In this document: positions 8,563 through 17,876 of the stretch, piece by piece
Layout: each line of letters starts with the position of its first letter
Numbering within the stretch: the first letter of the stretch is position 1
From: Paenibacillus montaniterrae
GTDB lineage: Bacteria; Bacillota; Bacilli; Paenibacillales; Paenibacillaceae
Direction: 5' to 3'
NCBI RefSeq assembly: GCF_018403185.1
Contig: NZ_BOSE01000001.1
Location: 1,116,001-1,180,000 of the forward strand
DNA length: 64,000 bases
Program-made: the position numbers and the translations under genes
The notes under the pieces: model-generated
Databases searched by the model: none
The model's input: the letters and a program-made list of their open reading frames with translations, nothing else
What the model was told of the DNA's origin: nothing

Positions 8563-9648
8563 CTATGATTCATCCACCCATATTAAATTCGTACCATCAT
8601 AGATTGCTTGCAAAAATGCATTGTTTATGAGCTGATCTGCCTGCAATGGCTGCTCAATTACTTTGGCGTCGAACAGCATCTTGCTTTCTCTCTCCCACTG
8701 CTCCGATGTTTGCCAGCCAATGCCCGTGCTTGGATCACGCGATTCTGTGATCAGCTCCAGCTCAACCTGCCAGCGATTAAGCTCTGCTTCCACATCATAG
8801 ACAGTTTCGGAGCGCGCTGCCAGCAGCTCAATTGCTTCTTCCGGCTTGGCTGCTGCAAACTCATGCGCCTTCAGCAGCGCCCGCAAAAAGTCCTCTACCG
8901 TTGCAGGATGCTGCTCGGCCCATTTCTGATTAACCGCCAGCACGCCAAATGACGTTTCCGCGCCAAAATGACCAGGATCGATCAGGCGAACCTTGGCCCC
9001 CAGCTTCTCCAGCTGATAAGGCTCGTTGGACTTATATACCGTTAACGCATCCACCTTGCCAGAGGACAGCACCGTTACATCATAGCCAATCGTTACTCCC
9101 TTTATATCGGCAAGCGACATGCCATTGTATTGCAGCATCGCGATCAAATTGGCGGGCAGCGCTCCGTGATAGCCAACCCTTTTGCCCTTCAAATCCTCAG
9201 GGGCGTAAATGGTTGAATCCTCCATCACAAGCAGCGCGCTCGTTCCAACTGAGCCAAATGTGGCAATGCCACGAATATCCGCTCCCTGTGCAACAGACTG
9301 GATTACTTGACTAGGTGTGCCGGAGCTGGCGAACTGCGCTTGATTGGCTGCAAGAAACTTCATGCCCTCCGCATCAAGCCCTGGCACAATCTTCACATTA
9401 AGCCCAAGCTTCTCAAAATAGCCCAGCTCATCGGCTAATACGGCTTGAATATCTGGCGGCGAAGCCGCATAGTAAAAGCCCGTCATATATGTAATTTCTC
9501 CTGCAGCGGCGTTGAGCGCCTTGCGCTCCTCGCTGCCCAGCTCTGGGGCCGGTTCAGCCTCCACAGGCATATTGTTGTTAGAGGTGGCTGATTGATTGCT
9601 GCATGCGCACAGCACCAGCAGCAAGCTAAGCCATAACCATTTCTTCAT
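8563..9648 (-). CDS. ABC transporter substrate-binding lipoprotein, SsuA/NMT1-THI5-like
   Basis: The protein has 361 residues. The N-terminus MKKWLWLSLLLVLCACS is a lipoprotein signal, with Cys16 the likely lipidated residue. The mature part is an NMT1/SsuA-type two-lobed binding protein: GYFEKLGLNVKIVPG, AQFASSGTPSQVIQSVAQG, DLKGKRVGYHG and SSGKVDALTVY. The family serves sulfonates, nitrate, pyrimidine precursors of thiamine and riboflavin. No TPP riboswitch or other telling leader precedes the operon, so the substrate is open. It is the last gene of a three-gene minus-strand operon (ATPase, permease, binding protein), 73 nt after the permease stop. Confidence 0.82.
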   Translation of the reverse strand: MKKWLWLSLLLVLCACSNQSATSNNNMPVEAEPAPELGSEERKALNAAAGEITYMTGFYYAASPPDIQAVLADELGYFEKLGLNVKIVPGLDAEGMKFLAANQAQFASSGTPSQVIQSVAQGADIRGIATFGSVGTSALLVMEDSTIYAPEDLKGKRVGYHGALPANLIAMLQYNGMSLADIKGVTIGYDVTVLSSGKVDALTVYKSNEPYQLEKLGAKVRLIDPGHFGAETSFGVLAVNQKWAEQHPATVEDFLRALLKAHEFAAAKPEEAIELLAARSETVYDVEAELNRWQVELELITESRDPSTGIGWQTSEQWERESKMLFDAKVIEQPLQADQLINNAFLQAIYDGTNLIWVDES

Positions 9649-9721
9649 CCTGCTCTTCCTTTCCTTCGTACAGCTTCAAAGTACAGCTTTCAGATCAACT
9701 GCTTTCTTGCAAGCTGTGTTG

Positions 9722-10558
9722 TTAGTTCCAGCTGTTAGCTGATACATGCCAATCCAATACTTTACGTTCAATATAGCGCACGACATTGGTTAGCACAATC
9801 CCCATAAATGCCAGCATAAATATAGCGGCAAACATGCGGGTAGTCTGCATGTAATTGCCGGACATCATAATGACATTGCCCAAGCCCTCGCTCGAGCCGC
9901 TCCATTCGCCAACGACCGCCCCCATGACGCTAAGGCTGACGCATGTTTTCGCTGCGCTGAACAGATACGGCAGGCTGTTGGGCAACCTCAGCTTCATAAA
10001 AATTTCTGCCTTGCTGGCGTGCAGCGAGCGCATATATTCGTAATGATTTTCATCAATCGAGCGAAAGCCCATAATGGAATTAATGAGCATCGGAAAAAAT
10101 GTAATAATCGCCGCAATTAGCACTTTGGGCAGAGTACCGAAGCCAAACCATAAAATAAACAGCGGTGCAACTGCCATAATTGGCGTTACATTCGCAAGCA
10201 CAGCAAGCGGCAGCAGCGTACGCTCCAGCACAGAGGAATGAGCCATTACAATTCCCATTACGAAAGCAACGCTCAAGCCTAACAAAAAGCCGAGCACAGC
10301 TTCATAAAACGTAACCCAGGCATGCGATAAATAAAACGTAAATGATTGAAAAAACTCGATCGCGATCGCCGACGCAGATGGCAGCGTAATCGGATTAATG
10401 GCAAATAGTTTCGTTGCCAGCTCCCAAACAATGAATAATCCGGCAAATGCGGCAAGCGGCGGCCAAAACGAGGATTTGACATACAAGCGCTTCAATCGTT
10501 TGCTCAGCTTAGCTTTCGCTGGCTGATGCCGCTTTGATTCATGGTCATCGTTGTGCAC
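9722..10558 (-). CDS. ABC transporter permease, SsuC/ThiX type
   Basis: The protein has 278 residues with about six transmembrane segments. The BPD_transp_1 coupling loop is visible around FRSIDENHYEYMRSLHASKAE. It begins with a GTG (10558) preceded by GAGGGAAAG; the basic N-terminal tail (KAKLSKRLKRLYVKS) faces the cytoplasm. It forms the channel with the ATPase encoded 39 nt upstream and takes substrate from the lipoprotein encoded downstream. Its length matches the family. Confidence 0.85.
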   Translation of the reverse strand: MHNDDHESKRHQPAKAKLSKRLKRLYVKSSFWPPLAAFAGLFIVWELATKLFAINPITLPSASAIAIEFFQSFTFYLSHAWVTFYEAVLGFLLGLSVAFVMGIVMAHSSVLERTLLPLAVLANVTPIMAVAPLFILWFGFGTLPKVLIAAIITFFPMLINSIMGFRSIDENHYEYMRSLHASKAEIFMKLRLPNSLPYLFSAAKTCVSLSVMGAVVGEWSGSSEGLGNVIMMSGNYMQTTRMFAAIFMLAFMGIVLTNVVRYIERKVLDWHVSANSWN

Positions 10559-10597
10559 CTTTCCCTCTCTCCTGTTCCAATTCCGTCTTTTTTATGT

Positions 10598-11383
10598 CTA
10601 TACTTGCCAATCCTGACGCAAATAAGCGCGAATATCCGCCATATACTGCTGGAACTGCTCGCTTTCCTCCAGCTCCGCACTGCGCGGTCTAGGCAACTCA
10701 ATGCCTATTCGAGCCTTTATACGCCCGGGACGCGGACTCATTATGATAACCTCATCCGATAGCAGCACCGCTTCGCGGATGTTGTGGGTCACAAAAACAA
10801 CCGTTTTCTGATACGATTCCCATATATTTAGCAGCAAATAGCTCATTTTTTCGCGCGTGATTTCATCCAGGGCAGAAAAAGGCTCATCCATCAGCAAAAT
10901 AGGCGCGCCTGATCCGAAGGCGCGAGCAATGCCTACTCGCTGCTGCATCCCTCCAGACAGCTCCTTGGCATAAGCGTCTGTAAATTCTCCCAGCCCGACC
11001 ATTTCCAGCAGCTTGACCAGCTCTTCACGCTGTGGAGGCTGCTCAGCAGCCTGACGGTTGACCTCAAAGGGCAGCTGCATGTTTTGCAGCACGGTACGCC
11101 ATGGAAATAGCGCGGGCGACTGCGGTACAAAGCCAAACTGCTTCTGCTTTTGCGCTTCAAGCGGCGAGCGACCATTAATGAGCACCTCGCCGCAATCCTG
11201 CTTCACTAAACCACCGATAATGCGCAGCAGCGAAGACTTGCCGCAGCCGCTAGGGCCGATTATGCTGACAAATTTTCCTTTTTCTATATTCAAATCAATT
11301 AAATGCAGCGCCTCCGTAGCTTGCCCGCGCCGCCGATACTGCTTGCTTACTTGCGTCAACTCAATATAGGACAATTTCTCCAC
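10598..11383 (-). CDS. ABC transporter ATP-binding protein, SsuB/TauB type
   Basis: The protein has 261 residues. Walker [13 protein letters not shown]-loop FVPQSPALFPWRT, signature LSGGMQQRVGIARAF, Walker B ILLMDEPFSALD, and H-loop VFVTHNIREA are all intact. The GTG at 11383 gives the full family N-terminus, but a TTG four codons in (after GGTGGAG) is also possible. It is the first gene of the transporter operon. The promoter must lie between 11384 and the hairpin at 11456-11491 that ends the upstream gene. Confidence 0.88.
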   Translation of the reverse strand: MEKLSYIELTQVSKQYRRRGQATEALHLIDLNIEKGKFVSIIGPSGCGKSSLLRIIGGLVKQDCGEVLINGRSPLEAQKQKQFGFVPQSPALFPWRTVLQNMQLPFEVNRQAAEQPPQREELVKLLEMVGLGEFTDAYAKELSGGMQQRVGIARAFGSGAPILLMDEPFSALDEITREKMSYLLLNIWESYQKTVVFVTHNIREAVLLSDEVIIMSPRPGRIKARIGIELPRPRSAELEESEQFQQYMADIRAYLRQDWQV

Positions 11384-11455
11384 CTATCCATCTTCTCGAT
11401 ACTGGAAAGCTATTCAACACGATGAGCATGTATGTACATGACAGCAGAAACAAAA

Positions 11456-11491
11456 AGCCGCCAGCCTCATCATCTGATGAAGCTAGCAGCT
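11456..11491 (-). terminator. Intrinsic terminator of the Cys-rich small gene
   Basis: Read on the minus strand, an imperfect stem (AGCTGCTAGCTTCATCA with GATGATGAGGCTGGCGGCT) is followed by TTTTTG. It separates the small Cys-rich gene from the ABC operon. Confidence 0.65.
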
Positions 11492-11526
11492 ATTATTTTA
11501 TCACTAATTATGAACTTTGTATAAGG

Positions 11527-11814
11527 TTAGTTTGCATAGCTTTCCCAGCCGCGCAGCTTGACGTTGGGACAGCTTTTGCTGCGATATTTTGCTGAAACCC
11601 GGACGTAGCAGCCGCATAGCTGGCAGGTTTGCTCCTGCAGCAAATGCTCGCAGCCGTGACAGGCAGCCAGTCGCTGCTCATAAATATGATCCGGCACAAC
11701 AATAGTCTCATCCTGAAACATCGGAGCCTGCAATATGCGATCTATCTGCGCCTCGGTAACCTCATACTGCGGTCCACAGCCACGACAGGTGCGATTTCGG
11801 CTCTCTTCGTTCAT
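11527..11814 (-). CDS. Small Cys-rich, probably zinc-binding protein (DUF6171-like)
   Basis: The protein has 95 residues. Four cysteine clusters: CRGC near the N-terminus, CHGC in the middle, CQLCGC, and a final SKSCPN, typical of a double zinc ribbon. The middle segment between the first and second clusters is a helical linker. The GWE motif near the end is conserved in similar short Firmicute proteins that I recall as DUF6171; that name is from memory and not certain. ATG 11814 has AGGGG upstream. It has its own terminator and no operon partner. Function unknown. Confidence 0.65.
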   Translation of the reverse strand: MNEESRNRTCRGCGPQYEVTEAQIDRILQAPMFQDETIVVPDHIYEQRLAACHGCEHLLQEQTCQLCGCYVRVSAKYRSKSCPNVKLRGWESYAN

Positions 11815-11838
11815 CCTGCTGTCCCCTGACCTTTCGCT

Positions 11839-13329
11839 TTAGGCAATGCTAATTGACGTTACAGAAGCTGGTGAAAGCGTAAGCTTCAAGCTGTGACCAT
11901 TGACCTCGAAGGCAGTAAAGCTTTGCGGCTTCACAGTCTCTGGTGCTTCAAACGTATTATGCGCGTCCATTTTATTAGCTGTCAGCTCGGTTGCTTGCAC
12001 GCTGAATTTCTCATTGGCAAGTCCACGCAAATCAATTTCCAGCTCTGTTGTTTGGCTTGGGTTCATATGTGCAAGGCTAATATGAATCGTGCCATTAGCA
12101 TCCTTGGAGGCTGTTGCGCTAACCGCTTTAATCGATTTGCCATTGCTTGTGAAGTCCTCGGATTGCAAATCAAGCTGCAGCAGCTGCGCATCCTGATGCA
12201 CCTTGTACATATTGAAAACATGGTACGTAGGCGTCAAAATCATTTTATCGCCTTCTGTCAAAATAACCGATTGCAGCACGTTAATAACCTGTGCAATATT
12301 GGCCATACGAACACGATCGCTATGAGCATGGAAAATATTAAAGGTCAACGCTGCAACAAGCGCATCGCGAATCGAGTTTTGCTGGTACAGGAAGCCAGGG
12401 TTTGTGCCAGGCTCTACATCGTACCATGTTCCCCACTCATCCACGACCAATGCAACGCGCTTATCCGGGTCATACTGATCCATAATGGCAGAATGTCGCG
12501 TAATCAGCTCATCCATATGCTGGGCTTTCACAAGCGTATCAATCCATTCATGCTCAGGGAAGCCTGTAGCAGAGCCCTTGCGGTGCCATTGATCCGGTAC
12601 GGTATAGTAGTGCAAGGACAGCCCGTCCATAAAGCGTCCCGCTTCGCGCATCAGCACCTCTGTCCAACGGTAGTCATCGTTATTAGGTCCGCAAGCGATT
12701 TTAAACACTTTATTGTCGCCATAATTGCGCACATATGTAGCGTAACGGCGATACAAATCGGCATAATATTCCGGGCGCATATTACCGCCACAGCCCCAGT
12801 TTTCATTACCAACGCCGAAATATTTCAGCTTCCACGGCTTCTCCTGTCCATTATCAGCACGAAGCTGTGCCATAGGCGATACGCCGTCAAAGGTCATATA
12901 CTCTACCCATTCAGACATCTCCTGCACCGTACCGCTGCCTACGTTGCCGCAAATAATCGGCTCGCATTCCAAAAGCTCACACAGCAGCATAAATTCATGC
13001 GTACCAAAATGATTATTTTCAACGACGCCGCCCCAATGCGTGTTGATCATCCGTTTACGCTGCTCTTTTGGACCAATTCCGTCCTTCCAGTGGTATTCAT
13101 CGGCAAAGCAGCCGCCAGGCCAGCGCAAGCCAGGAATTTTCAGCTCTTTAAGCGCTTTAATGACATCATTGCGAATCCCTTTCGTATTTTCAATCGGAGA
13201 GTCCTCGCCCACCCAAATTCCTTCATAGATACAGCGACCAAGATGCTCAGAAAAATGGCCATAAATTTGGCGGTCAATAACGGATAGTGTTTGATCTGCA
13301 TTAATGCTTAGTTTATTAGTAGACATCAT
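11839..13329 (-). CDS. abfA: Alpha-L-arabinofuranosidase, GH51 (intracellular)
   Basis: The enzyme (EC 3.2.1.55) removes arabinofuranosyl residues from arabino-oligosaccharides in the cytoplasm. It has 496 residues without a signal peptide, the usual GH51 size. Motifs: [17 protein letters not shown] at the N-terminus, [19 protein letters not shown], the acid/base Glu in [10 protein letters not shown], and the nucleophile Glu in [12 protein letters not shown]-terminal beta-sandwich follows. The start at 13329 has AAAGG 6 nt upstream; a TTG at 13335 is less well placed. It is a single gene, divergent from an aldo/keto reductase. No arabinan transporter or other hemicellulase is adjacent. Confidence 0.95.
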   Translation of the reverse strand: MMSTNKLSINADQTLSVIDRQIYGHFSEHLGRCIYEGIWVGEDSPIENTKGIRNDVIKALKELKIPGLRWPGGCFADEYHWKDGIGPKEQRKRMINTHWGGVVENNHFGTHEFMLLCELLECEPIICGNVGSGTVQEMSEWVEYMTFDGVSPMAQLRADNGQEKPWKLKYFGVGNENWGCGGNMRPEYYADLYRRYATYVRNYGDNKVFKIACGPNNDDYRWTEVLMREAGRFMDGLSLHYYTVPDQWHRKGSATGFPEHEWIDTLVKAQHMDELITRHSAIMDQYDPDKRVALVVDEWGTWYDVEPGTNPGFLYQQNSIRDALVAALTFNIFHAHSDRVRMANIAQVINVLQSVILTEGDKMILTPTYHVFNMYKVHQDAQLLQLDLQSEDFTSNGKSIKAVSATASKDANGTIHISLAHMNPSQTTELEIDLRGLANEKFSVQATELTANKMDAHNTFEAPETVKPQSFTAFEVNGHSLKLTLSPASVTSISIA

Positions 13330-13480
13330 ACCCAACCTTTCATTGAATTAATTTTTACATTAATCCATACTTTAAATTATTAATCCTAAAGCTATCATAA
13401 TGTTTATTTGCAATTTTGACAACACCTTTAAGCAGGTTTGCTATAATTAAATTGGAAAACCAAAAAAAGGGAGTGATTTG

Positions 13481-14476
13481 ATGAAGGCTTTACCTTTACA
13501 GAGCCACGGCATAGCGGCCAGCCGCCTTGCTATTGGCTGTATGGGCTTTGGCGGCTCATGGGATGCATCCGAGCCCTATACTGCTGCTCATATGAAGCAG
13601 CTTGAAGAGGCTGTCGATGCGGCTTTGTCCATCGGCATCAATTTTTTTGATCATGCGGATATTTATACGCGCGGCAAAGCTGAAGCGATGTTCGGCGAGC
13701 TGCTTGCAGCCCGTCCTTCACTGCGCGAGCAGCTTATTATCCAGTCCAAATGCGGCATTCAATTAGCGGACGGGGAGCTGCCTGGTCGCTACAATTTTTC
13801 CAAGCAGCATATTGTTGCCTCGGTAGACGGCATTCTACAACGGCTTGGCATCGACTATCTTGATATTTTGCTGCTGCATCGCCCTGATCCATTAATGGAG
13901 CCGGAAGAAGTTGCGGAAGCGATTCATACGCTGAAAGCAAGCGGCAAGGTTCGGCATTTTGGCGTTTCCAATATGCATAGCGCTCATTTGCAATTGCTGC
14001 AAGCGGCAGTAAGCGAGCCCTTCATCGTCAATCAGCTCCATATGAGTCTTGCTCATCGTCATTTTATCGATCAAGGCCTGCTTATTAACCGCAATGAAGG
14101 AAGCGCTGTCAGCTTTGACCCTGGATTAATGGCCTATATGCAAATGAACAATATACAAGCTCAAGCCTGGGGGCCGCTCGCACAAGGCCGCTACACGGGA
14201 GCTGCGGCAAGCGATACAACTGAGGCAGAGCAGCTTGCCGCGCAATATATAGCCTATTTGGCACGGCTTAAGGAAACTAGCAAGGAAGCGATCCTGCTAG
14301 GCTGGCTAATGAAGCATCCTGCACGCATCCAGCCAGTGCTGGGCACGACCAATGCTGCACGCATACTGGCCTGTCAGGACGCCGAGCGGCAAGCCGAGCT
14401 GATGACGCGCGATGAATGGTGGACGCTTTACGCTACCGCCAGCGGCACCCATAATCCAGGCATTAAAAGCGTATAA
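13481..14476 (+). CDS. Aldo/keto reductase (YdhF type)
   Basis: The protein has 331 residues of the YdhF-like aldo/keto reductase group. Motifs: GCMGFGGSWD, FFDHADIYTRGKAE with catalytic Asp and Tyr, LLLHRPDPLMEPEEV, HFGVSNM, and AWGPLAQGRY. The start ATG 13481 has AGGGAG 7 nt upstream. A TTGACA at 13416 and a TATAAT at 13442 are present but 20 nt apart, so the promoter is uncertain. Being NADPH-dependent, it probably reduces small carbonyl compounds; the substrate is unknown. Confidence 0.85.
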   Translation: MKALPLQSHGIAASRLAIGCMGFGGSWDASEPYTAAHMKQLEEAVDAALSIGINFFDHADIYTRGKAEAMFGELLAARPSLREQLIIQSKCGIQLADGELPGRYNFSKQHIVASVDGILQRLGIDYLDILLLHRPDPLMEPEEVAEAIHTLKASGKVRHFGVSNMHSAHLQLLQAAVSEPFIVNQLHMSLAHRHFIDQGLLINRNEGSAVSFDPGLMAYMQMNNIQAQAWGPLAQGRYTGAAASDTTEAEQLAAQYIAYLARLKETSKEAILLGWLMKHPARIQPVLGTTNAARILACQDAERQAELMTRDEWWTLYATASGTHNPGIKSV

Positions 14477-14501
14477 ATGTAGTGAACAAAAGGAAAATGA
14501 T

Positions 14502-14531
14502 GCATAATGCTCCAGCATTGAACTCATACTA
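14502..14531 (+). promoter_or_regulatory. Sigma-G-like promoter of SASP gene
   Basis: GCATAA at 14502-14507, a 17-nt spacer and CATACTA at 14525-14531. This agrees with the forespore sigma-G pattern (GHATR, then CATNNTA). The SASP start codon is 22 nt downstream. Confidence 0.6.
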
Positions 14532-14553
14532 GCTTTGAAAGGAGATGATAGCT

Positions 14554-14760
14554 ATGAGTTCAAGAAATAGACTTGTCGTGCCTGATGCTAAAGCCGCCCT
14601 TGAGATTATGAAATTTGAAATTGCACAGGAGCTCGGCATACAGCTTCCGCAGGACGGTTACTATGGACATATGACAACTCGCGAGATTGGATCAATCGGC
14701 GGATACATAACGAAGCGCCTTGTTGCCCTAGGACAACAGCAGCTTATGAATCGTTTCTAG
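14554..14760 (+). CDS. Alpha/beta-type small acid-soluble spore protein
   Basis: The protein has 68 residues and binds and protects DNA in the forespore. It has both family signatures: LEIMKFEIAQELGIQLP containing the GPR-protease recognition Glu, and GSIGGYITKRLVALGQQ. ATG 14554 follows GAAAGGAG by 9 nt. An upstream ATG at 14545 in frame lies against the ribosome site. A sigma-G-like promoter and a clear terminator bracket it. It differs from the second SASP at 31411 by a shorter N-terminus. Confidence 0.93.
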   Translation: MSSRNRLVVPDAKAALEIMKFEIAQELGIQLPQDGYYGHMTTREIGSIGGYITKRLVALGQQQLMNRF

Positions 14761-14812
14761 GATTGATGCTTCCGCAGGAAACCCTATTTATTGTTATAAC
14801 AAGCAATGCAAG

Positions 14813-14858
14813 CAGGCTATCTTGGACAACTCACCGTCACGCAGGATAGCCTGTTTTA
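14813..14858 (+). terminator. Intrinsic terminator of SASP gene
   Basis: CAGGCTATC (14813-14821) pairs with GATAGCCTG (14845-14853), followed by TTTT. Confidence 0.75.
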
Positions 14859-14914
14859 GTTTGTGTCTTCACAGACCAATCATTTATCGTTAAAATAGAG
14901 TAGAGGAATAGGAT

Positions 14915-15081
14915 GTTCAAAAATCCGACTTTGATGACGATGATGGGCGTTGTAGTCGATTCGACGGCGAATATGTCACGCTACCGAAGGCTCCGGTGCT
15001 CACGTAGCTATTGCCTACGCTGCGCTCCTCGCCTTCTAGTATCGTGCCATCTTCTTGGTCCTGAAAGCCGACTTTTTGAAC
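14915..15081 (-). repeat. R1 repeat, copy 1 of a tandem pair
   Basis: The copy runs from GTTCAAAAATCCGACTTTG to GACTTTTTGAAC in reverse orientation. The internal GGTGCTCACGTAGC...CTACGCTGCGCTCCTC core is intact. It is separated from the next copy by an 17-nt linker (TTTTATTGAAAGTGGAT), the complement of the linker in the plus-orientation arrays. Confidence 0.88.
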
Positions 15082-15098
15082 TTTTATTGAAAGTGGAT

Positions 15099-15301
15099 GT
15101 TCAAGAAGCTCGACTTTGATGACGATGCATTGCGTTGTAGCAGATTCGACGGCGAATCTTGAACGCTAGCGAAAGATTATGCTTCCGAAGTATGTTTCCG
15201 GCGGAAACATTTTAGGTGCTCACGTAGCAACGCTCTACGCTGCGCTCCTCCCCTTCTACTAGCGTCTAATCTTCTTGGTCCTGAAAGCCGACTTTTTGAA
15301 C
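15099..15301 (-). repeat. R1 repeat, copy 2, with internal insertion
   Basis: The copy is 203 bp rather than about 168 bp, because roughly 35 bp carrying TGTTTCCGGCGGAAACA, itself a palindrome, are inserted next to the core. The same 17-18 nt linker follows, and then a 19-base fragment of a third end (15319-15337) directly before fabV. Confidence 0.85.
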
Positions 15302-15318
15302 TTTTATTGAAAGTGGTA

Positions 15319-15337
15319 GTTCAACAAGCACGACTTG
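15319..15337 (-). repeat. R1 repeat, end fragment
   Basis: GTTCAACAAGCACGACTTG is a lone terminal repeat of the R1 family, with the rest of the unit missing. The fabV leader begins immediately after it. Confidence 0.65.
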
Positions 15338-15380
15338 GGAATACATAGAGAAACTAATGATAGAAAGGAATTTTTCTAAT

Positions 15381-16571
15381 ATGATTATTCAACCAAAATC
15401 AAGAGGTTTTATTTGTACAACAGCTCATCCTGTAGGCTGTGAGAAGCAGGTGCAATCGCAAATTAATTATGTTAAACAGCAGCCGGCAGTAAATGGCCCT
15501 AAAAATGTGCTTGTCGTTGGTGCTTCTACTGGCTATGGCCTTGCTTCTCGCATTGTTGCTGCCTTCGGTGCTCGCGCCAATACGGTTGGCGTCTATTTTG
15601 ACAAAGCTGCAGAAGGAGCACGCACTGCGACAGCAGGCTGGTACAATTCCGCTGCATTCGAGGCTGCTGCTGCTAAAGAAGGCTTGAAGTCGTTCAGCAT
15701 CGTGGGCGACGCCTTCTCCGATGAAATTAAAAACAAAACGATTGATCTCATTAAAACAGAGCTGGGCAAGGTTGATTTGATTGTGTACAGCGTTGCTTCT
15801 CCGCGTCGTGTACATCCGAAAACAGGTGAAGTGTTTTCGTCCGTCATAAAGCCGCTTCACAGTGTATATACGAACAAAACGGTTAATTTTCATAACGGAG
15901 AGGTTACAGAAGCTACGATTGAGCCGGCTACTGAAGATGAGCTGCGCCAAACGATTGCGGTTATGGGCGGCGAGGATTGGAAAATGTGGATCGATGCGCT
16001 GCAAGCCGCTGATGCTATTACCGCAGATGCGACAACCGTTGCTTACTCCTATATCGGCCCGGAAATTACACATGCCGTTTATCACGATGGAACGATTGGC
16101 GCTGCGAAAAACGATTTGCAGCAAACGGCTGATCTGCTTCATCAACAATTAAAAGGAACTGGCGGACGAGCTTTTATTTCCGTTAACAAAGCGTTGGTGA
16201 CACAGTCAAGCTCCGCTATCCCGGTTGTTCCGCTTTACATTTCCGCGCTATATAAGGTGATGAAGGAAGCTGGCACTCACGAGGGCTGTATCGAGCAAAT
16301 GTACCGCCTATTCTCCGAGCGCCTCTACATCGAGGGAGAAATTCCTGTTGATGAGAAGCGTCAAATTCGTATTGACGATCTGGAAATGCGTCCTGAAATT
16401 CAAGCAGCAGTTGCACAGGCTTGGGAAAATATCTCGACGGAAAATGTGTACGAGCTAACAGATCTCGAAAGCTATCGCAAAGAATTCTTCGGCTTGTTCG
16501 GCTTCTATGTCGATGGCATCGACTACGAGGCAGACGTTGATCCTAACGTTGACATTGCAAACTTGAAATAA
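15381..16571 (+). CDS. fabV: Trans-2-enoyl-ACP/CoA reductase FabV (NADH)
   Basis: The protein has 396 residues and carries out the last reductive step of fatty-acid elongation; this isozyme class is insensitive to triclosan. The N-terminus MIIQPKSRGFICTTAHPVGCE is diagnostic. The active-site Tyr-x8-Lys is seen in AYSYIGPEITHAVYHDGTIGAAK, and the Rossmann motif is NVLVVGASTGYGLASRI. ATG 15381 was chosen because it matches the family N-terminus; GAAAGGA lies 11 nt upstream, while the 8-residue longer frame from 15357 has no support. It is monocistronic, between R1 repeats and a strong terminator. Confidence 0.96.
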   Translation: MIIQPKSRGFICTTAHPVGCEKQVQSQINYVKQQPAVNGPKNVLVVGASTGYGLASRIVAAFGARANTVGVYFDKAAEGARTATAGWYNSAAFEAAAAKEGLKSFSIVGDAFSDEIKNKTIDLIKTELGKVDLIVYSVASPRRVHPKTGEVFSSVIKPLHSVYTNKTVNFHNGEVTEATIEPATEDELRQTIAVMGGEDWKMWIDALQAADAITADATTVAYSYIGPEITHAVYHDGTIGAAKNDLQQTADLLHQQLKGTGGRAFISVNKALVTQSSSAIPVVPLYISALYKVMKEAGTHEGCIEQMYRLFSERLYIEGEIPVDEKRQIRIDDLEMRPEIQAAVAQAWENISTENVYELTDLESYRKEFFGLFGFYVDGIDYEADVDPNVDIANLK

Positions 16572-16578
16572 TCAATGA

Positions 16579-16613
16579 ACAGCTATGACGGCAACAGTCA
16601 TAGCTGTTTTTTT
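16579..16613 (+). terminator. Intrinsic terminator of fabV
   Basis: ACAGCTATGAC (16579-16589) pairs perfectly with GTCATAGCTGT (16597-16607), followed by seven T. Confidence 0.9.
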
Positions 16614-16705
16614 ATAGGCAGCATTTGTGAAGATGACCTGAATTTGATATGATAGAGGTGCTTACATACTTGGATTACGATAAGCTTTAAAATTTGGAGG
16701 ATGTT

Positions 16706-17641
16706 ATGGCTCAATTAAAAGTGTTTTCAGGCTCATCAAACAGACCGCTGGCGCAAGCGATTTGCGATCAATTGAACGTGCCGCTAGGAAATGCGATTAT
16801 TTCTCGCCAGGAGAGTGGAGAAATTCATATTTCCTACGAGGAATCATTGCGCAATCACGATATATTTATCGTACAGGCGATGTCTCACCCTGTAAATGAG
16901 CATCTGGTCGAGCTGCTTGTTATGATCGACGCTGCCAAGCGAGCTTCGGCTAAAACGATCAACATCGTCATCCCGTACTATGGCTATGCGCGTCAGGAAC
17001 GGAAAAGCAAGCCGCGCGAGCCGATCTCGGCTAAAATGGTTGCTGATATATTGACAACCGTTGGTGCGAGCCGCATTATAACGATTGACCTGCATGCCGA
17101 TGCCATTCAAGGCTTTTTCGATATTACGGTTGACCATTTAACAGCGCTGGATATTATTATCAACTATTTGCGCGAGAAAAATATAACGAATCCTGTAGTT
17201 GTATCGCCAGACGCAGGACGGGCAACCGTCGCTGAGAAGCTGGCGGGACTAATCAATTGTCCCTTCGCGATTATGATTAAAAATCGCCCTGCTCATAACA
17301 AGTCGGAAATTACTCATATTATCGGGGAAGTTAATGGCATGACGCCGATTATTATTGAGGATTTAATAGATACTGGCAGTACGATTGTTAATGTAGTAGA
17401 GGCGCTTCATAAAAAAGGCGCCAATGATGCCTTTATTTGCGCTACACATGGCCTGTTTTCCGACAATGCTGTGAAAAAGCTGGATCATCCTTATATTAAA
17501 GAGGTTATTATTACTGATTCCATTCTGCTTGATGAAGAGCATTCCGACAAATTTGTCGTACTAAGCGTGGCGCCGCTCATATCGCAAGCCATTGATATTA
17601 TTACGCGCGGCGGCTCGATTGCCACACTATTCAAATCATAA
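16706..17641 (+). CDS. prs: Ribose-phosphate pyrophosphokinase (PRPP synthetase), secondary copy
   Basis: The protein has 311 residues and makes PRPP from ribose 5-phosphate and ATP for nucleotide, His and Trp synthesis. Motifs: FSGSSNRPLAQAI, SRQESGEIHISYEES, the flexible-loop YYGYARQERKSKPREPI, DLHADAIQGFFD and the PRPP loop IIIEDLIDTGSTI. The last reads EDLIDTG rather than the canonical DDxIDTA/G, and overall the protein is somewhat divergent. Housekeeping prs normally sits with glmU/spoVG, so this is probably a paralogue. ATG 16706 has TTTGGAGG 5 nt upstream. It is a single gene with a terminator. Confidence 0.9.
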   Translation: MAQLKVFSGSSNRPLAQAICDQLNVPLGNAIISRQESGEIHISYEESLRNHDIFIVQAMSHPVNEHLVELLVMIDAAKRASAKTINIVIPYYGYARQERKSKPREPISAKMVADILTTVGASRIITIDLHADAIQGFFDITVDHLTALDIIINYLREKNITNPVVVSPDAGRATVAEKLAGLINCPFAIMIKNRPAHNKSEITHIIGEVNGMTPIIIEDLIDTGSTIVNVVEALHKKGANDAFICATHGLFSDNAVKKLDHPYIKEVIITDSILLDEEHSDKFVVLSVAPLISQAIDIITRGGSIATLFKS

Positions 17642-17648
17642 AGAGGAT

Positions 17649-17672
17649 GTTCAAAAAGCCGGCTTTTTGATC
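17649..17672. repeat. R1 solo terminal palindrome
   Basis: GTTCAAAAAGCCGGCTTTTTGA is two R1 ends joined head to head with the interior deleted. It begins 8 nt after the prs stop and is itself a stable hairpin. Confidence 0.6.
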
Positions 17673-17691
17673 ACTCACATAAATGCACTCA

Positions 17692-17718
17692 GGTTGCTGC
17701 GCCGCAGCAGCCTTTTTT
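17692..17718 (+). terminator. Intrinsic terminator of prs
   Basis: GGTTGCTGC (17692-17700) pairs with GCAGCAGCC, followed by six T. The remaining bases up to 17876 contain no supported gene. Confidence 0.85.
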
Positions 17719-17876
17719 GTTGCGCGGCGGCTAGAAGGAAGGCAGCGCTCTAAACATGGTTAGCTGACAGAGCTTTCTGCAACACGACTAAAGCCGTATG
17801 CTCCCCGCCAAACAGACATACGTCTGAGCATCCTTGCCCTCCCCTCTTCGCTTCTACAGATTTGTTCTGTTACAGG

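Noticed and set aside
8563-11383. Thiamine-precursor (ThiXYZ) assignment for the ABC transporter
   Set aside because: No TPP riboswitch or thiamine gene was seen upstream, and the binding protein lacks enough diagnostic residues; substrate left open.
11893-13287. 464-codon open frame opposite the arabinofuranosidase
   Set aside because: The minus strand encodes a complete GH51 enzyme with catalytic residues; the plus frame is a codon-bias shadow.
13416-13447. TTGACA...TATAAT as promoter of the aldo/keto reductase at 13481
   Set aside because: Spacer is 20 nt, outside the usual 16-18; kept only as a remark.
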